A stretch of 32,422 bases of DNA from a virus: positions 1-32,422 of IMG/VR virus record IMGVR_UViG_3300044710_000207; one strand, given 5' to 3'. Position 1 is the first letter of the stretch; every line of letters starts with the position of its first letter. Made by a program: the position numbers and the translations under genes. The notes under the pieces were generated by a model. The model was not told the DNA's origin, did not search any database, and saw nothing but the letters and a program-made list of their open reading frames with translations. Below are positions 21,621 to 30,134 of this stretch, piece after piece.

Positions 21621-22499
21621 CTACTCGTAGGTGTAGACCGCGTGCATGTTGTCGTTGCCAGAGTACGCCCACGTCCAGCAGGGCGCTGTAGGCGTCACTT
21701 CGGCCGGCGTGTAGAACTTGCCGACCGTGTCGTTCAGCAGGTCGAAGCCGAGCAAGGTGTTGGCCGTGTTCGTTGCAGCGCCTGTGACAACCGTAGTCGC
21801 TGCAGGTAGACCCAGGATGCCGAGAAGACCGCTCGTACCCGAGACAACCTCGATGCTCGCAGTCCCACCCTGGTCGCTGGATTGCAGGACGAGCTGGTTG
21901 AAGCCATTGATGCTCGCCGTGATGCCACCCGCCACAGTGACTGCATTGATCTGCGTGACGATGGCGCCCTGATTCGCGGGAGCGGCAAAGGTCACAACCA
22001 GGTTGCTCCCACCGTCGTGCTTGAGAGTCAGAACAAGACCGTCGACCGAGCCACCGCTTCCATACGAGAGCGTGCGCAAGTCGACCGTGCCCACCACGGT
22101 GGCGTAGCCTCCCACAGAGCCGCCCTTGAGCACCACTCCGCCCGACGGAGTCGCCTCGCGGATGATCAAGGCGCCGTCGAACATGTTGACCAAGGTGCCT
22201 GCGATGTTCGCTTCGATCTGCGCCTTGATGTCCTTGAAGAGCAGCGTGTACGGGTCGGGGTTGGTGCCTGGCGGCGCGGCACTGCCACCCGCTCCGTCAG
22301 CGCGCACGAAGGTCACGCTGGCTGCCGTGGGCAGCGAGAAGGTGAGCGTTGTACCAACCAAGCCGTTCACCCCTGCGCCGATGTTGGCAGGAGTCCCTCC
22401 CCCTTGCGCGCTCTTCAGAACGCTGCCCTGAATCCCGCCGTTGAGGAAGTTCTGCACTTCGTCGATGGTGCGAAACTTCCGGAGCTTGTTGATGGCCAT
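21621..22499 (-). CDS. Virion protein with two beta-modules
   Basis: The 292-residue protein starts MAINKLRKFRTIDEVQNFLN, a short helical head, then two beta-modules related in layout to those in the sheath: one around residues 45-120 (GTTLTFSLPTAASVTFVRA ... GALIIREATPSGG) and one around 130-240 (LVLTLKHDGGSNLVVTF ... FNQLVLQSSDQGGTASIEVV). The end is WTWAYSGNDNMHAVYTYE. It lies between the connector candidate and the coiled-coil proteins. A structural head-to-tail or surface role is likely. ATG 22499 follows GAGGAAG. Confidence 0.75.
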   Translation of the reverse strand: MAINKLRKFRTIDEVQNFLNGGIQGSVLKSAQGGGTPANIGAGVNGLVGTTLTFSLPTAASVTFVRADGAGGSAAPPGTNPDPYTLLFKDIKAQIEANIAGTLVNMFDGALIIREATPSGGVVLKGGSVGGYATVVGTVDLRTLSYGSGGSVDGLVLTLKHDGGSNLVVTFAAPANQGAIVTQINAVTVAGGITASINGFNQLVLQSSDQGGTASIEVVSGTSGLLGILGLPAATTVVTGAATNTANTLLGFDLLNDTVGKFYTPAEVTPTAPCWTWAYSGNDNMHAVYTYE

Positions 22500-22509
22500 C
22501 TTCTCTTCC

Positions 22510-23007
22510 TCAGTAGGCTGCGTAGGTCGCGTTCACGGCCCAAAGCTCCGAGTGCACACCGGAGTTGCTCGGACCAAGGATGCCCTCGATGTTGATGGCC
22601 ACCTTCACACGCTGCTTCATCTGCTCGGTGAAGGCCTTGAAGTACTGCAGCCAGTTCATGAGCATCGGGGTCTTGTCGTTCACCCCCACGTTGATGCCGC
22701 CGTTCGAGTAGTTGATGTGGTTGCGCGTCTGGAGCAACCCAACCGACTCGATGAGGGAGATGGTGGCCATCCGCAAGATGAGCGCATGCTGGTTTCGCTG
22801 AAGAATGTCCTCGAGCGTGAACGACGTGAAGTGTGGCGTCCCGTTGAAGTCCGCCATCGCGTCGTAGACGGCCCAGGCGATTTGCCGGTCGCTCGACTCC
22901 TCGCCGGCGACGATGCGATTGAGCTCAGGGAAGTCCCGATGGTAGAGCCGGACCAACTGGACGAAGTCCCGGAAGGTCTGGCTCATGTTCGGGATGCCCT
23001 GGAGCAT
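22510..23007 (-). CDS. Putative head-tail connector protein
   Basis: The 165-residue product starts MLQGIPNMSQTFRDFVQLVR, mainly helical in residues 1-100 (RDFPELNRIVAGEESSDRQI, ILQRNQHALILRMATISLIE), then a short beta part NYSNGGINVGVNDKTPM and helix WLQYFKAFTEQMKQRVK. This helical bundle with a late strand region is the design of gp6-like or T4 gp13/14-region connector proteins, which join the portal ring to the tail. ATG 23007 has GGAGG. Context (two genes after the capsid protein and before neck genes) fits; sequence evidence alone is moderate. Confidence 0.55.
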   Translation of the reverse strand: MLQGIPNMSQTFRDFVQLVRLYHRDFPELNRIVAGEESSDRQIAWAVYDAMADFNGTPHFTSFTLEDILQRNQHALILRMATISLIESVGLLQTRNHINYSNGGINVGVNDKTPMLMNWLQYFKAFTEQMKQRVKVAINIEGILGPSNSGVHSELWAVNATYAAY

Positions 23008-23010
23008 GGA

Positions 23011-23331
23011 TCAGCCTCCGAACGACTTCCTGCGCACCCCCGGAGACGTGGTCGGCTCGGTGAGCTTGGGTGGAAGGGAAGGCGGGCGTGCCGCCTTCAC
23101 CTCGAGCGCCTTCTTCCTGGCCAGGTAGGCCGGTGGCAGCTCGTTGGCTGACAGCGCGCCGAGGCCGACGAGCCGCTGCAGCTCCGTACGTAGCGCGCTC
23201 TCTTTCTCGGAGGGCAGGTCACCCGAGTCACCAGGCCCGAGCAGGAGCGCTCCCACGGCGAAGGTGTGGTTGACCATGCCGTGCTGCTTGAGCACCGGCG
23301 TCTCGACGTCCGTCAGGTTGAAGACCTTCAT
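23011..23331 (-). CDS. Small hypothetical protein, 106 aa
   Basis: Starts MKVFNLTDVETPVLKQHGMV; its ATG overlaps the previous gene's TGA by 4 bp. The first 45 residues read as beta strands (FAVGALLLGPGDSG), then a helix (EKESALRTELQRLVGLGALS) and a basic Pro-rich tail. The short strand-plus-helix layout, VNHTFAVGALLLGPG in particular, recalls small adaptor proteins found between capsid and connector genes. No firm family. Confidence 0.7.
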   Translation of the reverse strand: MKVFNLTDVETPVLKQHGMVNHTFAVGALLLGPGDSGDLPSEKESALRTELQRLVGLGALSANELPPAYLARKKALEVKAARPPSLPPKLTEPTTSPGVRRKSFGG

Positions 23332-23948
23332 CGCCTGTTTCTCCTACCCTTGCGGGGCTGACCCTCAGAGGATACTTGTTCCTGGGCAGAAGGAGCAGAG
23401 CCCTCCACTTCTCCCCCCTCTTCACCATCGGCCTGCGCCGCAGCAAGGGCCTCCTCGAGCTCGGCGTCGGTATCGACCGCCTGCGAGGGAGGAACCGGTA
23501 CGTCGGGTGTGTCGTCGATGGCCTTCTGCTCGGCGGCGTCGGTCAGAAGGGAAGGCTTCTGCCCGGGAGGCATGACCTGTGGCATGGCCGTGTCGTCACC
23601 GACGTAGGGCGGGATGTACTGACCTACCTGCTTGTCGTCGGCGACCGAGTCGAGCTTCGGGTGGGGGAGCAGCGGCGTGGGCGCGGCGGGTCCTGGTTCG
23701 AGGGTCGCGAGGTCGACGACGCGACCGTCCATCATGCGCACCTCGAGGATGTGAAGGGCCGCCTTGCTCCGAAAGTCCTCGAGGTTCCGGCGGAGCATGT
23801 CCTCCGTGATGATCAGAGGGCGGCCTGGCATGAGGCGCACCTGCTCGGTGCCGAGGTAGTGCTTCTTGCGAAGGGCCGCCGGCAGCTGCGCTCGGTGGGT
23901 GCGGTGTGCCGCGGCGCGCACAACGCTGTGGACTGCGTACTGGGTCAT
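23328..23948 (-). CDS. Hypothetical virion-region protein, 206 aa
   Basis: From ATG 23948 (GGAGG site) the product starts MTQYAVHSVVRAAAHRTHRA, a basic N-terminus, then VRLMPGRPLIITEDMLRRNL (about 40-59), a strand-helix unit, and VRMMDGRVVDL. Residues about 85-206 are Pro/Asp/Glu-rich and disordered, ending in a basic PRKGRRNRR tail. First gene after the major capsid protein, so probably head-associated. The central pattern resembles small head-completion proteins but is not a confident match. Confidence 0.65.
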   Translation of the reverse strand: MTQYAVHSVVRAAAHRTHRAQLPAALRKKHYLGTEQVRLMPGRPLIITEDMLRRNLEDFRSKAALHILEVRMMDGRVVDLATLEPGPAAPTPLLPHPKLDSVADDKQVGQYIPPYVGDDTAMPQVMPPGQKPSLLTDAAEQKAIDDTPDVPVPPSQAVDTDAELEEALAAAQADGEEGGEVEGSAPSAQEQVSSEGQPRKGRRNRR

Positions 23949-23969
23949 GGGGTGTCCTCCAAACGGAAC

Positions 23970-24000
23970 GGGCGCCGGCACCGATCCGGCACCGACGCCC
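23970..24000 (-). terminator. GC hairpin downstream of the capsid gene
   Basis: On the minus-strand transcript GGGCGTCGG pairs with CCGGCGCCC (plus-strand 23992-24000 and 23970-23978, one G-U pair) around a 13-base loop. The stem region also contains a direct repeat CGGTGCCGG. A short T-containing tail follows but no proper U-run, so it is at best a partial terminator or processing stem that could set capsid-gene transcript levels against downstream genes. It occupies the 86-bp gap 23949-24034. Confidence 0.4.
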
Positions 24001-24034
24001 GCTCATCTTCGCGCAGAACTGGGGCGGCGTCGCC

Positions 24035-25159
24035 TTAGAACTGCGTGACGTTCGGGAACTTGAGACCGGCGTCGACTTTGTTATTCGGCGTGCCGAGCGA
24101 GTCCTCGGACACCGGCACGAAGTTCGTGAGCAGGCTGTCGGCGTTCGTGGTCGGGTTCGCGTCCGCCGAGTACAGCTCGAGCTTGCGCACCGAGGCGATG
24201 TTGATGACCGCCATCGCGATGTCCTCCCAGGCCTGGAAGGTGATGATGTTCGCGATCTTGTCGATGTAGAACTTCGTGTTGTTCAGGACGTAGAACTTCC
24301 CGAAGAACTCCGGCTTCGTGAAGACGTACACGTTGCCGGGACGCAGGATGTCCGTCTTGACGGTACGGATGTACGCACGCCCGAAGAGGGTGTTGTACTT
24401 GTACCCGTCGACCGCCGTCTCCGACTGGAGACGGTCGCCGAAGTCCTCGAGCGTCCACTGGAGGATGTCGTCCCAGTCGACCTCCGTCATCAGCAGGCGT
24501 TCGCTGCGCAGGCGGTTGCCGTCGAGCAGCTTGAAGAGGTTGATGACGTCGGGCCGCTGGACGGGGCGGACCGTCGCATCGTTGGTGCTGGCCGCACGCG
24601 CGAGCTCGCCCTTGCGGATCGAGAACTCGACGACGCCGGGTCCTTGGATCTGCGAGGTGTTGAGCGGGGTCGCGACGCCGCCATTCGCCTGCAGCTGCAG
24701 GGCCTGAACCGAGGCCTCGATGTTCACCGTGAACTCGCGGTCCTCGACCTCCTGGATGTCCTTCACCGAGTTCTCCTCGATGATCTTGGTGATGGGCATC
24801 TCGTAGGCGAGAAGCTCCTGCTCCGTCTTCTGGAAGATCTCCGAGCTGACGGTGTAGAAGCCGACCTCTGCCTTCGAGCCGCGGATGAACCGCGCCGTCG
24901 GGCTGCCTCGGAAGGTCATGGTGAGCGCGCGGGACTGCGGCTCGACGTCCACGATCTTCACGAGTGTGTCGTGGTTGACCGACCGCTGGCAGTCACTGCG
25001 CGTGACTTGCTCCGGCGGGATCACCTTTCGGGCGTAGGAGACCTCGCGCAGTCGGTCGCGGATGTACGAGCCACCGTACTCCGCCATCTTCTCTTTGCCC
25101 TCGGACGAACCGAGCTTCTGCGTGAAAAGCTCGTTGAGTACCCTTGCCGGAACGCTCAT
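24035..25159 (-). CDS. Major capsid protein (HK97-fold type, putative)
   Basis: The 374-residue protein starts MSVPARVLNELFTQKLGSSE at ATG 25159 (AGGAG). It contains a long helix (residues about 110-145, IFQKTEQELLAYEMPITKII), a beta-rich mid-part, a basic DDILQWTLEDFGDRLQSE helix section, NVYVFTKPEFFGKFYV strands and a late IITFQAWEDIAMAVINIASV, the W/E-D-x-x-M-A-V type closing strand common in large-phage HK97-like capsid proteins. It lies directly after protease, scaffold and decoration genes, the standard capsid-gene order. The subunits build the icosahedral head. Length is normal. No KTAS motif is present. Confidence 0.8.
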   Translation of the reverse strand: MSVPARVLNELFTQKLGSSEGKEKMAEYGGSYIRDRLREVSYARKVIPPEQVTRSDCQRSVNHDTLVKIVDVEPQSRALTMTFRGSPTARFIRGSKAEVGFYTVSSEIFQKTEQELLAYEMPITKIIEENSVKDIQEVEDREFTVNIEASVQALQLQANGGVATPLNTSQIQGPGVVEFSIRKGELARAASTNDATVRPVQRPDVINLFKLLDGNRLRSERLLMTEVDWDDILQWTLEDFGDRLQSETAVDGYKYNTLFGRAYIRTVKTDILRPGNVYVFTKPEFFGKFYVLNNTKFYIDKIANIITFQAWEDIAMAVINIASVRKLELYSADANPTTNADSLLTNFVPVSEDSLGTPNNKVDAGLKFPNVTQF

Positions 25160-25190
25160 GGTCTTCTCCTCTCTTTTCCTGTCGTTCCGG

Positions 25191-25739
25191 TTACGAGCGC
25201 CAGCCCGAGATGAACCGGAGCTGCCCACCGTTGTTGGTGGACAAGCGAGTGACGTAGCCGACGACCGGGTCGGTGTCGGAACCCGAGAGGGCGCCGTGAC
25301 CGACCAGGCCCGTGAAGTTGCGACCGCCGAACGTGATGGTGGCGATCTTCAGCGGCTGCATGACGGCCGTGATGGCCGCGCCACCATGGACGACTGCCGA
25401 CGCGTCGAAGATGCGGGTGTCGCACTCGTAGTCGCCGCGCCACAGGATGGGCATCTTGGGAGAGGAGAGGGCCTGCACGTCGTAGCGACCACGCTCGGCG
25501 AAGAGCGGGAAGCTGCGGGGCGGGAAGGCGGCGCCCGCGGGCTGGTAGGCGCCGACGGACGTGATGTCCGATGCCCGGACGATCTGGTAGGAGGAGTTGA
25601 GCGTCATCCACTCGCCATCGACCAGTGCGACGGCGTTGAGTGGATTCGCCAGCGTGGGGTCAGAGAGGGGAAAGTCCCTGCGCTGAACCGGGAGGATGTC
25701 CGAGATGGGCGTGAAGTTGATCTTCTGCAGAGTCGACAT
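25191..25739 (-). CDS. Putative head decoration protein
   Basis: The 182-residue protein starts MSTLQKINFTPISDILPVQR and is nearly all beta: LNAVALVDGEWMTLNSSYQI, PKMPILWRGDYECDTRIF, VMQPLKIATITFGGRNFTG. It resembles capsid decoration or cement proteins in size, composition and place, just before the major capsid gene. ATG 25739; AGGAG lies about ten bases upstream. No family-defining motif, so the role is from context. Confidence 0.65.
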   Translation of the reverse strand: MSTLQKINFTPISDILPVQRRDFPLSDPTLANPLNAVALVDGEWMTLNSSYQIVRASDITSVGAYQPAGAAFPPRSFPLFAERGRYDVQALSSPKMPILWRGDYECDTRIFDASAVVHGGAAITAVMQPLKIATITFGGRNFTGLVGHGALSGSDTDPVVGYVTRLSTNNGGQLRFISGWRS

Positions 25740-25780
25740 GGCCTAGTTTCTCCTATCCGTTGGTCGTTGGTCGGAGCGGT

Positions 25781-26152
25781 TCAGCCCACGCCCCCGACGA
25801 TGAACCGCTCGAGATCCGACGATGTGGCGGGAGACGAACCCGACTCGGCGTCGTTCGTGAGTGATGCGAGCTTCTGCCCCATGTCGGGGCCTACGAGGTC
25901 GACGGCCTGTTCGACGGCGTCGAGCTTGCCCGCCTCGGCCGCCTTCTCCAGACGGGTGGCCAGGTCGTCGACGCTCGTGTCGAGCTCGAGGCCCTTGCGG
26001 TGCATCTCGCTCGCGAGCTTCTCGACCCGGTCACGTCGGTCTTTCGAAGCGAGCTTCTCTTCGAGCTCGCCGATGTACGCGCCCTGCGCTCGGAGCGCAG
26101 CGGAGGCATCGGTCAGAACCTCCGCAATCTGAGCGTGGCTGATCTTATCCAT
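25781..26152 (-). CDS. Coiled-coil protein with K-x-A-S repeats, 123 aa
   Basis: From ATG 26152 (AAGGAG) it starts MDKISHAQIAEVLTDASAAL and is helical: ELEEKLASKDRRDRVEKLAS, then LEKAAEAGKLDAVEQAVDLV and GQKLASLTND, with a final LERFIVGGVG. Three to four copies of K-L-A-S/K-A-A occur with a spacing that suggests an amphipathic helix pattern. Between the 470-aa protein and the decoration gene, it may be an accessory scaffold or internal core protein. Confidence 0.7.
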   Translation of the reverse strand: MDKISHAQIAEVLTDASAALRAQGAYIGELEEKLASKDRRDRVEKLASEMHRKGLELDTSVDDLATRLEKAAEAGKLDAVEQAVDLVGPDMGQKLASLTNDAESGSSPATSSDLERFIVGGVG

Positions 26153-26162
26153 GTGCTCTCCT

Positions 26163-27575
26163 TCACACTCTACCAGGCGCTGCCGCACGGGTGGAAGTAC
26201 CCGGAGCCTGCTTCTCGTCGATGGATGCTGCGAGCTTGGTGAGAAGAACGCGCGCGGCGGCGGTCTTCACACTGGCCGCGGCGGGAGTGACGATGACCTT
26301 CTCCTCGGGAGCGGAGGCGATCTTCGGTCCGGCCTTGCCTGTGTTCTCGAAGGCGACCTGCAAGACGTTGTCGTGTTCGGCACTGAGCGCAGGCTCCTGG
26401 AAGTACTGACGCAGGTCGTTCTTCCGGTTCGCGTAGGCCGTGCCCTTGGTGTAGTCGCGCGCGGCCTCGGACGATGCAACGAGTCCAGTCGGTCCCTGCG
26501 GTGCACCGCCGGCGGGAGCGCCTCCCGACTCGCCCGCTGCGGACGTGTCCGGGGGAACCGCGGCGCCCGCGGAGATCTGCGCCGGGTTGATGGCGTCCTC
26601 TGCCTGCTTGACCCGCGTGAGCATGTGGTCGACGAGCGATACGGGCGCGGCGCCCGCCTCCTTGCCCTTGTTCTCGGGCTCACTCTTGTGCGCGGCCTCA
26701 GCGGTCTCGAGGCCCTTCTTGGCCTCCTCGAGTCCCTGGGTCTCCTTCTTCTCGTGCTCGTCGGACGCGATCTTGGCGCGGATGAGCGAGACGACGTTCG
26801 CGTGCTTCTTGCCGTAGTTGGTCTCGATCATCTTGCCAGCGACGGGGTGCGCCTGGTTGTTCTCCATCTGCGTGCCGCCGTGCTCGGACTTCATGGCCTT
26901 CTGCTCACCAGGGTGCATCGGCACGGTGTGCACACCCTGACCCTTGTGATCGGGCAGAGGCTTGGATGCCGTCGCCTGCGACACGCCAGAAGGGCTCGTC
27001 TGCAGGTGCTCGGTCAAGTTGTGGGGGCCGGCGAGGCTCGCGCCCTCCTTCAACAGGACCTCGGCGCAGAAGTCGAGCGCACTGGCGAGCTTCTCGACAT
27101 CGAAGCCACCGAGCTTCACGCCCGACGACGAGGCCGTCTTCTTTTTGCAAGTCCCATCGTGCTTGTCCATGCCGCACGAAGCGCACTTCTCCTCGGCGGT
27201 CTTCTCCTGTTGAATGCGGGCCTCCTCCGAGACGCGCACGCGGTCACCCGAGGCGACCATCGCCTGCTTCACCAGGTCTTGCAGCATCGGACGAGCAGCC
27301 ATCGATCCAGCCATGTTCTCTTCTCCTGCGGACGCCCGCTTCGGCAACATCTCAGCGCCCCGAGGGGCCATGGACTTCTGTTCGGAGGCGCCCGCGTCCA
27401 TCTGTGGAGGAGCGCCCGTGTTCACCCGGGAGTAGTTCTGCCGCGGCGAGACCCCCGCCGGCCCCCGCTTCCCGGGAGCGAAGGTCGGGTCGATGCTGGG
27501 GGTCGGAACCGGGGAGGCTGCGGTCGCACCTGTGGAAGACGCCAGCGTGTCCGCGGCGCTCTTCAGATGGGACAT
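26163..27575 (-). CDS. Large low-complexity, scaffold-like protein
   Basis: The 470-residue product starts MSHLKSAADTLASSTGATAA (ATG 27575, GGGAGG). Residues 1-95 are Pro/Ala/Ser-rich; a Cys/His patch CASCGMDKHDGTCKKK (about 128-143) could bind zinc; then KLGGFDVEKLASALDFCAEV, a charged helical section rich in Lys/Glu/Ala/His (about 225-310), a Gly/Pro/Ala linker and a helical C-terminus with GPKIASAPEEKVIV and VKTAAARVLLTKLAASIDE. Several K-x-A-S motifs match those of protease and scaffold. An internal head or scaffold-core role is likely; no named family. Confidence 0.7.
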   Translation of the reverse strand: MSHLKSAADTLASSTGATAASPVPTPSIDPTFAPGKRGPAGVSPRQNYSRVNTGAPPQMDAGASEQKSMAPRGAEMLPKRASAGEENMAGSMAARPMLQDLVKQAMVASGDRVRVSEEARIQQEKTAEEKCASCGMDKHDGTCKKKTASSSGVKLGGFDVEKLASALDFCAEVLLKEGASLAGPHNLTEHLQTSPSGVSQATASKPLPDHKGQGVHTVPMHPGEQKAMKSEHGGTQMENNQAHPVAGKMIETNYGKKHANVVSLIRAKIASDEHEKKETQGLEEAKKGLETAEAAHKSEPENKGKEAGAAPVSLVDHMLTRVKQAEDAINPAQISAGAAVPPDTSAAGESGGAPAGGAPQGPTGLVASSEAARDYTKGTAYANRKNDLRQYFQEPALSAEHDNVLQVAFENTGKAGPKIASAPEEKVIVTPAAASVKTAAARVLLTKLAASIDEKQAPGTSTRAAAPGRV

Positions 27576-27611
27576 GACCGAAACCTCCCACGATTCTTCA
27601 CCGTTCCTTGG

Positions 27612-28361
27612 TTACTTCCACTCGACGGGGTAGCCCGCCGCTTCGAGCAGCTCGAGTGCTCGCAGACCGACAGCTGCGTCGACGTTGGGCGCCGAGGCGA
27701 CCTTGCTCTTGCTGTCGGGAGCGAGGCCGAGGGTGACGACGGCAGCGACCTTGCGGCCGGCGAGGTCCGCATCGAAGCCGCCGTCGGCCGCGAGCTTCTT
27801 CGCCTGCTCGATGGCCATCTGATCGAGGGCCGAAGCCGCGGCCTCCTTCTTCTCCTCTTTCTTCTCTTCCTTCTTCTCCTCGGGCTTGCCCTCTTCCTTG
27901 CCCTTCATGTGGGCCTTGAAGGCCTCGGGGATCTCGGCCACCTTCGGCGTGCCGGCGGCGGCTGCCGCAGCAGCTCCCGGAGTGGCCGCGTCGGCCGCGA
28001 TCTTGCGCAGCTCCTGGACGTAGGCGTGGGCCATGGTGCGCCCGAGGAAGTCTGCCTCCGCGACCTTCTCGGCAGCGGCCTTCTTCTCCTCGTGCTCCTT
28101 CTCGGCCTTCTCGCGCTTCTCCTTCTCCTCGTCCTTCTTCTCTTCGTGCTTGGGAGGAGGGAACTCGGCCGACTTCTGGACCCAGTTGTCGTAGAGCGCC
28201 TGGACCTGCTCGTCGGGCATCGACTTGAGGTCGATCTTCTGCTCGCTCGCGAGCTTGAAGAAGAGCTCCACAGAGGCCTGCTTCTCGAGGTCCTCGGCGG
28301 GGGCCGACGCGGTCTTGTTGGTGCCGTAGTGCTCGGCGAGGAATGCGTCCATGGTGGTCAT
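27612..28361 (-). CDS. Putative scaffolding protein (Glu/Lys-rich)
   Basis: The 249-residue product starts MTTMDAFLAEHYGTNKTASA. Residues about 70-100 and 155-175 are runs of Lys and Glu (HEEKKDEEKEKREKAEKEH) typical of scaffold coiled coils. K-x-A-S motifs recur at residues 16-19 (KTAS), 27-30 (KQAS), 36-39 (KLAS), and KVAS near the end. Scaffold proteins fill the procapsid, guide capsid assembly and are removed or cleaved by the maturation protease, whose gene lies immediately upstream (start of this gene near the protease stop, three bases between). An alternative ATG lies at 28352. The C-terminus (GLRALELLEAAGYPVEW) may be a capsid-binding helix. Confidence 0.7.
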   Translation of the reverse strand: MTTMDAFLAEHYGTNKTASAPAEDLEKQASVELFFKLASEQKIDLKSMPDEQVQALYDNWVQKSAEFPPPKHEEKKDEEKEKREKAEKEHEEKKAAAEKVAEADFLGRTMAHAYVQELRKIAADAATPGAAAAAAAGTPKVAEIPEAFKAHMKGKEEGKPEEKKEEKKEEKKEAAASALDQMAIEQAKKLAADGGFDADLAGRKVAAVVTLGLAPDSKSKVASAPNVDAAVGLRALELLEAAGYPVEWK

Positions 28362-28364
28362 GAT

Positions 28365-30125
28365 TCAGTGTCCTCCAGCAATCTTGCTGCGCATGGCCTG
28401 CGTGTTCCTCGAGGGGAATCCCCTCTCCACGACGGCGTGTTGTGTCTCTTCTCCCACTTCATCCCAGAAGGCGAGCTTCAAGTAGCCCGCCGACAGAGGG
28501 GTGAAGAGGCTGTCCACCTCTGCGGCTGCGAGCTTGTGCAAACGCTCATCGGACGGCAGCGCCGTCGAAGCGATGAGTGACTGAGCGTGAGCAACAAGTT
28601 CCATGATGCCGGTTCGGTACGCGTTGTACGCAGACCCTATCTTACGCAAGAGTGGAGAATAAAGGGAAGAAGCGGACGAGCGCTTTTCTTTGAGGGGCTC
28701 GGAGGCAACCAGTACCCTCTTCTCGACAGCCGGTCCTAGTGCTGACCGAGACGACAACAAAGACATCAGGAGTCGCGCCAGAACGGGAGAGAAGAACTCT
28801 TCTCCCATGGGTACGGGCAGAGCCTCATCGCTCTTTGGAAAGACGGTGCCTTCACGTTCCAGCTTGTCGGCGAGAGGACGCTGTCCCATCTGAATGAGGA
28901 TGATGCGCTGAAATTCCCGAGGCCTCAGCACCATCCCGAGCCCTGATGGCGTGGAGAGGGCGCTCTCCAGAGAAGAAGCGCCTAGCGCATCGAGCACTTC
29001 CTTGGGCAGGTCCTTCTCATTCTTCGTGAGCACAGGCACCGCCTTGCCTACGAACTGGCTCGGCATGACGTCCTTCACGATCTCGGCGTCCTTGTCCTTC
29101 GCCTGCTTGCCTAGGAAGGCCATCTTGAGTGCGTCGGTCGGTGCACTGGCTGTCTTGCCAACAACACCCTCCGGAGCGAACTCCGGCAGAAGAAGCTCGT
29201 CTCCATCGGAATAGCCGAGCTTCTCCGCGAGCTCGGCGCCGCTCAAAAACCAGTAGCTCTGTCCTGCTCCTGCAATCTTCATCATCGTCTTGGCTGTCTT
29301 GTCAGCGCCGATGAAGACGAAGCTGATGTCGAAGAAGCTCGGGTAGTCGTTGTAGACGAAGATCTTCCTGCCGTCGGGCAGGATGCGATTCATTGCGCGC
29401 TTGGCGTGGTCGCAGTAGTCGTTGCGCGTGATGGACACGCCACGGATGCCCTTGCCGTTCTTCTGGATGAGGGCCTTGTGGTAGCGCAGCACGGCGTCAC
29501 CAGGTGCCTTGTCTCGTCCAGGAGAGAACATGGACTGCGCTTTTCGATACGTGTCCCAGTCCAAGCAGATGCTGCACGTGTCGAAGGGCACCTTGCAGCC
29601 CATCGATACATCCGGGTACTCACCTGCCTGGAGCTTGTCCCAGACGCCAGTGCCTCCAAACTTCTGGCAGCGCTCGGAGTCGACGCGCGCTACGAGTTCG
29701 ACGCGCTTCATTCGCGGGTTCCACGCGGCGAGCTCCACCTCACCAAAGGCGCGAGAGGCGTCCTTGTTCCGATGGTGCGCGTACGGGTGAGCGGAGTAGA
29801 ACGTCGGGAACCCGTACGGCCAAGTCTTCGCTCGGATCTTGTCGATGAGCGGATTGCCGGTCCACTCGTCGGGACGGTGAATGAGCGCGGTCTCCGGGAA
29901 GTAGTCGCCGTTGATGTTCGAGCCCCAGTACTCGCCCGCGCCCATGGCGTTGAGCAGCACGTACTGCGCATCCTTCTGCGGCTTGAGCGTATCGATGTAC
30001 CGGACCACTTCCGGTAGCAAGTAAGGCGCGGCCGTCTTCTCGAAGACGGGGGCAGAAGGACCGAACAGCGGGATGGCGTTGTGCCCGTCTTCGTCCTCGC
30101 CCTGGAAGAAGGCAACCTTGAGCAT
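28365..30125 (-). CDS. Head maturation protease with Cys-cluster insertion
   Basis: The 586-residue protein has NINGDYFPETALIHRPDEW, a strand-helix opening, then FPTFYSAHPYAHHRNKDASR (His113 or His117/118), RAFGEVELAAWNPRMKRVEL and GEYPDVSMGCKVPFDTCSIC. The His, then a G-E strand, then S174 in V-S-M-G-C is the order of the herpesvirus-assemblin-type prohead proteases (Ser/His, with S-x-G on the nucleophile strand). Cys177, 184, 187 and 238 with His240 (YCDHAKRA) could bind zinc inside the domain. The 586 residues exceed the usual 200-300 of simple proteases; the last 250 residues are helical, K-x-A-motif-bearing and probably scaffold-like. It cuts scaffold and itself during head maturation by analogy. 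Very similar layout I recall from other environmental phages, unproven here. Confidence 0.8.
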   Translation of the reverse strand: MLKVAFFQGEDEDGHNAIPLFGPSAPVFEKTAAPYLLPEVVRYIDTLKPQKDAQYVLLNAMGAGEYWGSNINGDYFPETALIHRPDEWTGNPLIDKIRAKTWPYGFPTFYSAHPYAHHRNKDASRAFGEVELAAWNPRMKRVELVARVDSERCQKFGGTGVWDKLQAGEYPDVSMGCKVPFDTCSICLDWDTYRKAQSMFSPGRDKAPGDAVLRYHKALIQKNGKGIRGVSITRNDYCDHAKRAMNRILPDGRKIFVYNDYPSFFDISFVFIGADKTAKTMMKIAGAGQSYWFLSGAELAEKLGYSDGDELLLPEFAPEGVVGKTASAPTDALKMAFLGKQAKDKDAEIVKDVMPSQFVGKAVPVLTKNEKDLPKEVLDALGASSLESALSTPSGLGMVLRPREFQRIILIQMGQRPLADKLEREGTVFPKSDEALPVPMGEEFFSPVLARLLMSLLSSRSALGPAVEKRVLVASEPLKEKRSSASSLYSPLLRKIGSAYNAYRTGIMELVAHAQSLIASTALPSDERLHKLAAAEVDSLFTPLSAGYLKLAFWDEVGEETQHAVVERGFPSRNTQAMRSKIAGGH

Positions 30126-30134
30126 GAACGCGCG

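Noticed and set aside
19954-21630. A 558-residue plus-strand open frame
   Set aside because: Antisense to the Gln/Ala-rich coiled-coil gene; composition is that of a complement frame (Arg/Leu/Gly) and no start signal is seen.
27841-28150. CTTCTTCTCCTC-like tandem repeat as a microsatellite or array
   Set aside because: It is simply the complement of Lys/Glu codons in the scaffold-like coiled coil, not a separate repeat element.
26151-28580. An 809-residue plus-strand open frame, Leu/Arg-rich
   Set aside because: It lies antisense to three coherent late genes with ribosome sites; its Leu runs come from reading GAG/AAG-rich scaffold DNA backwards.
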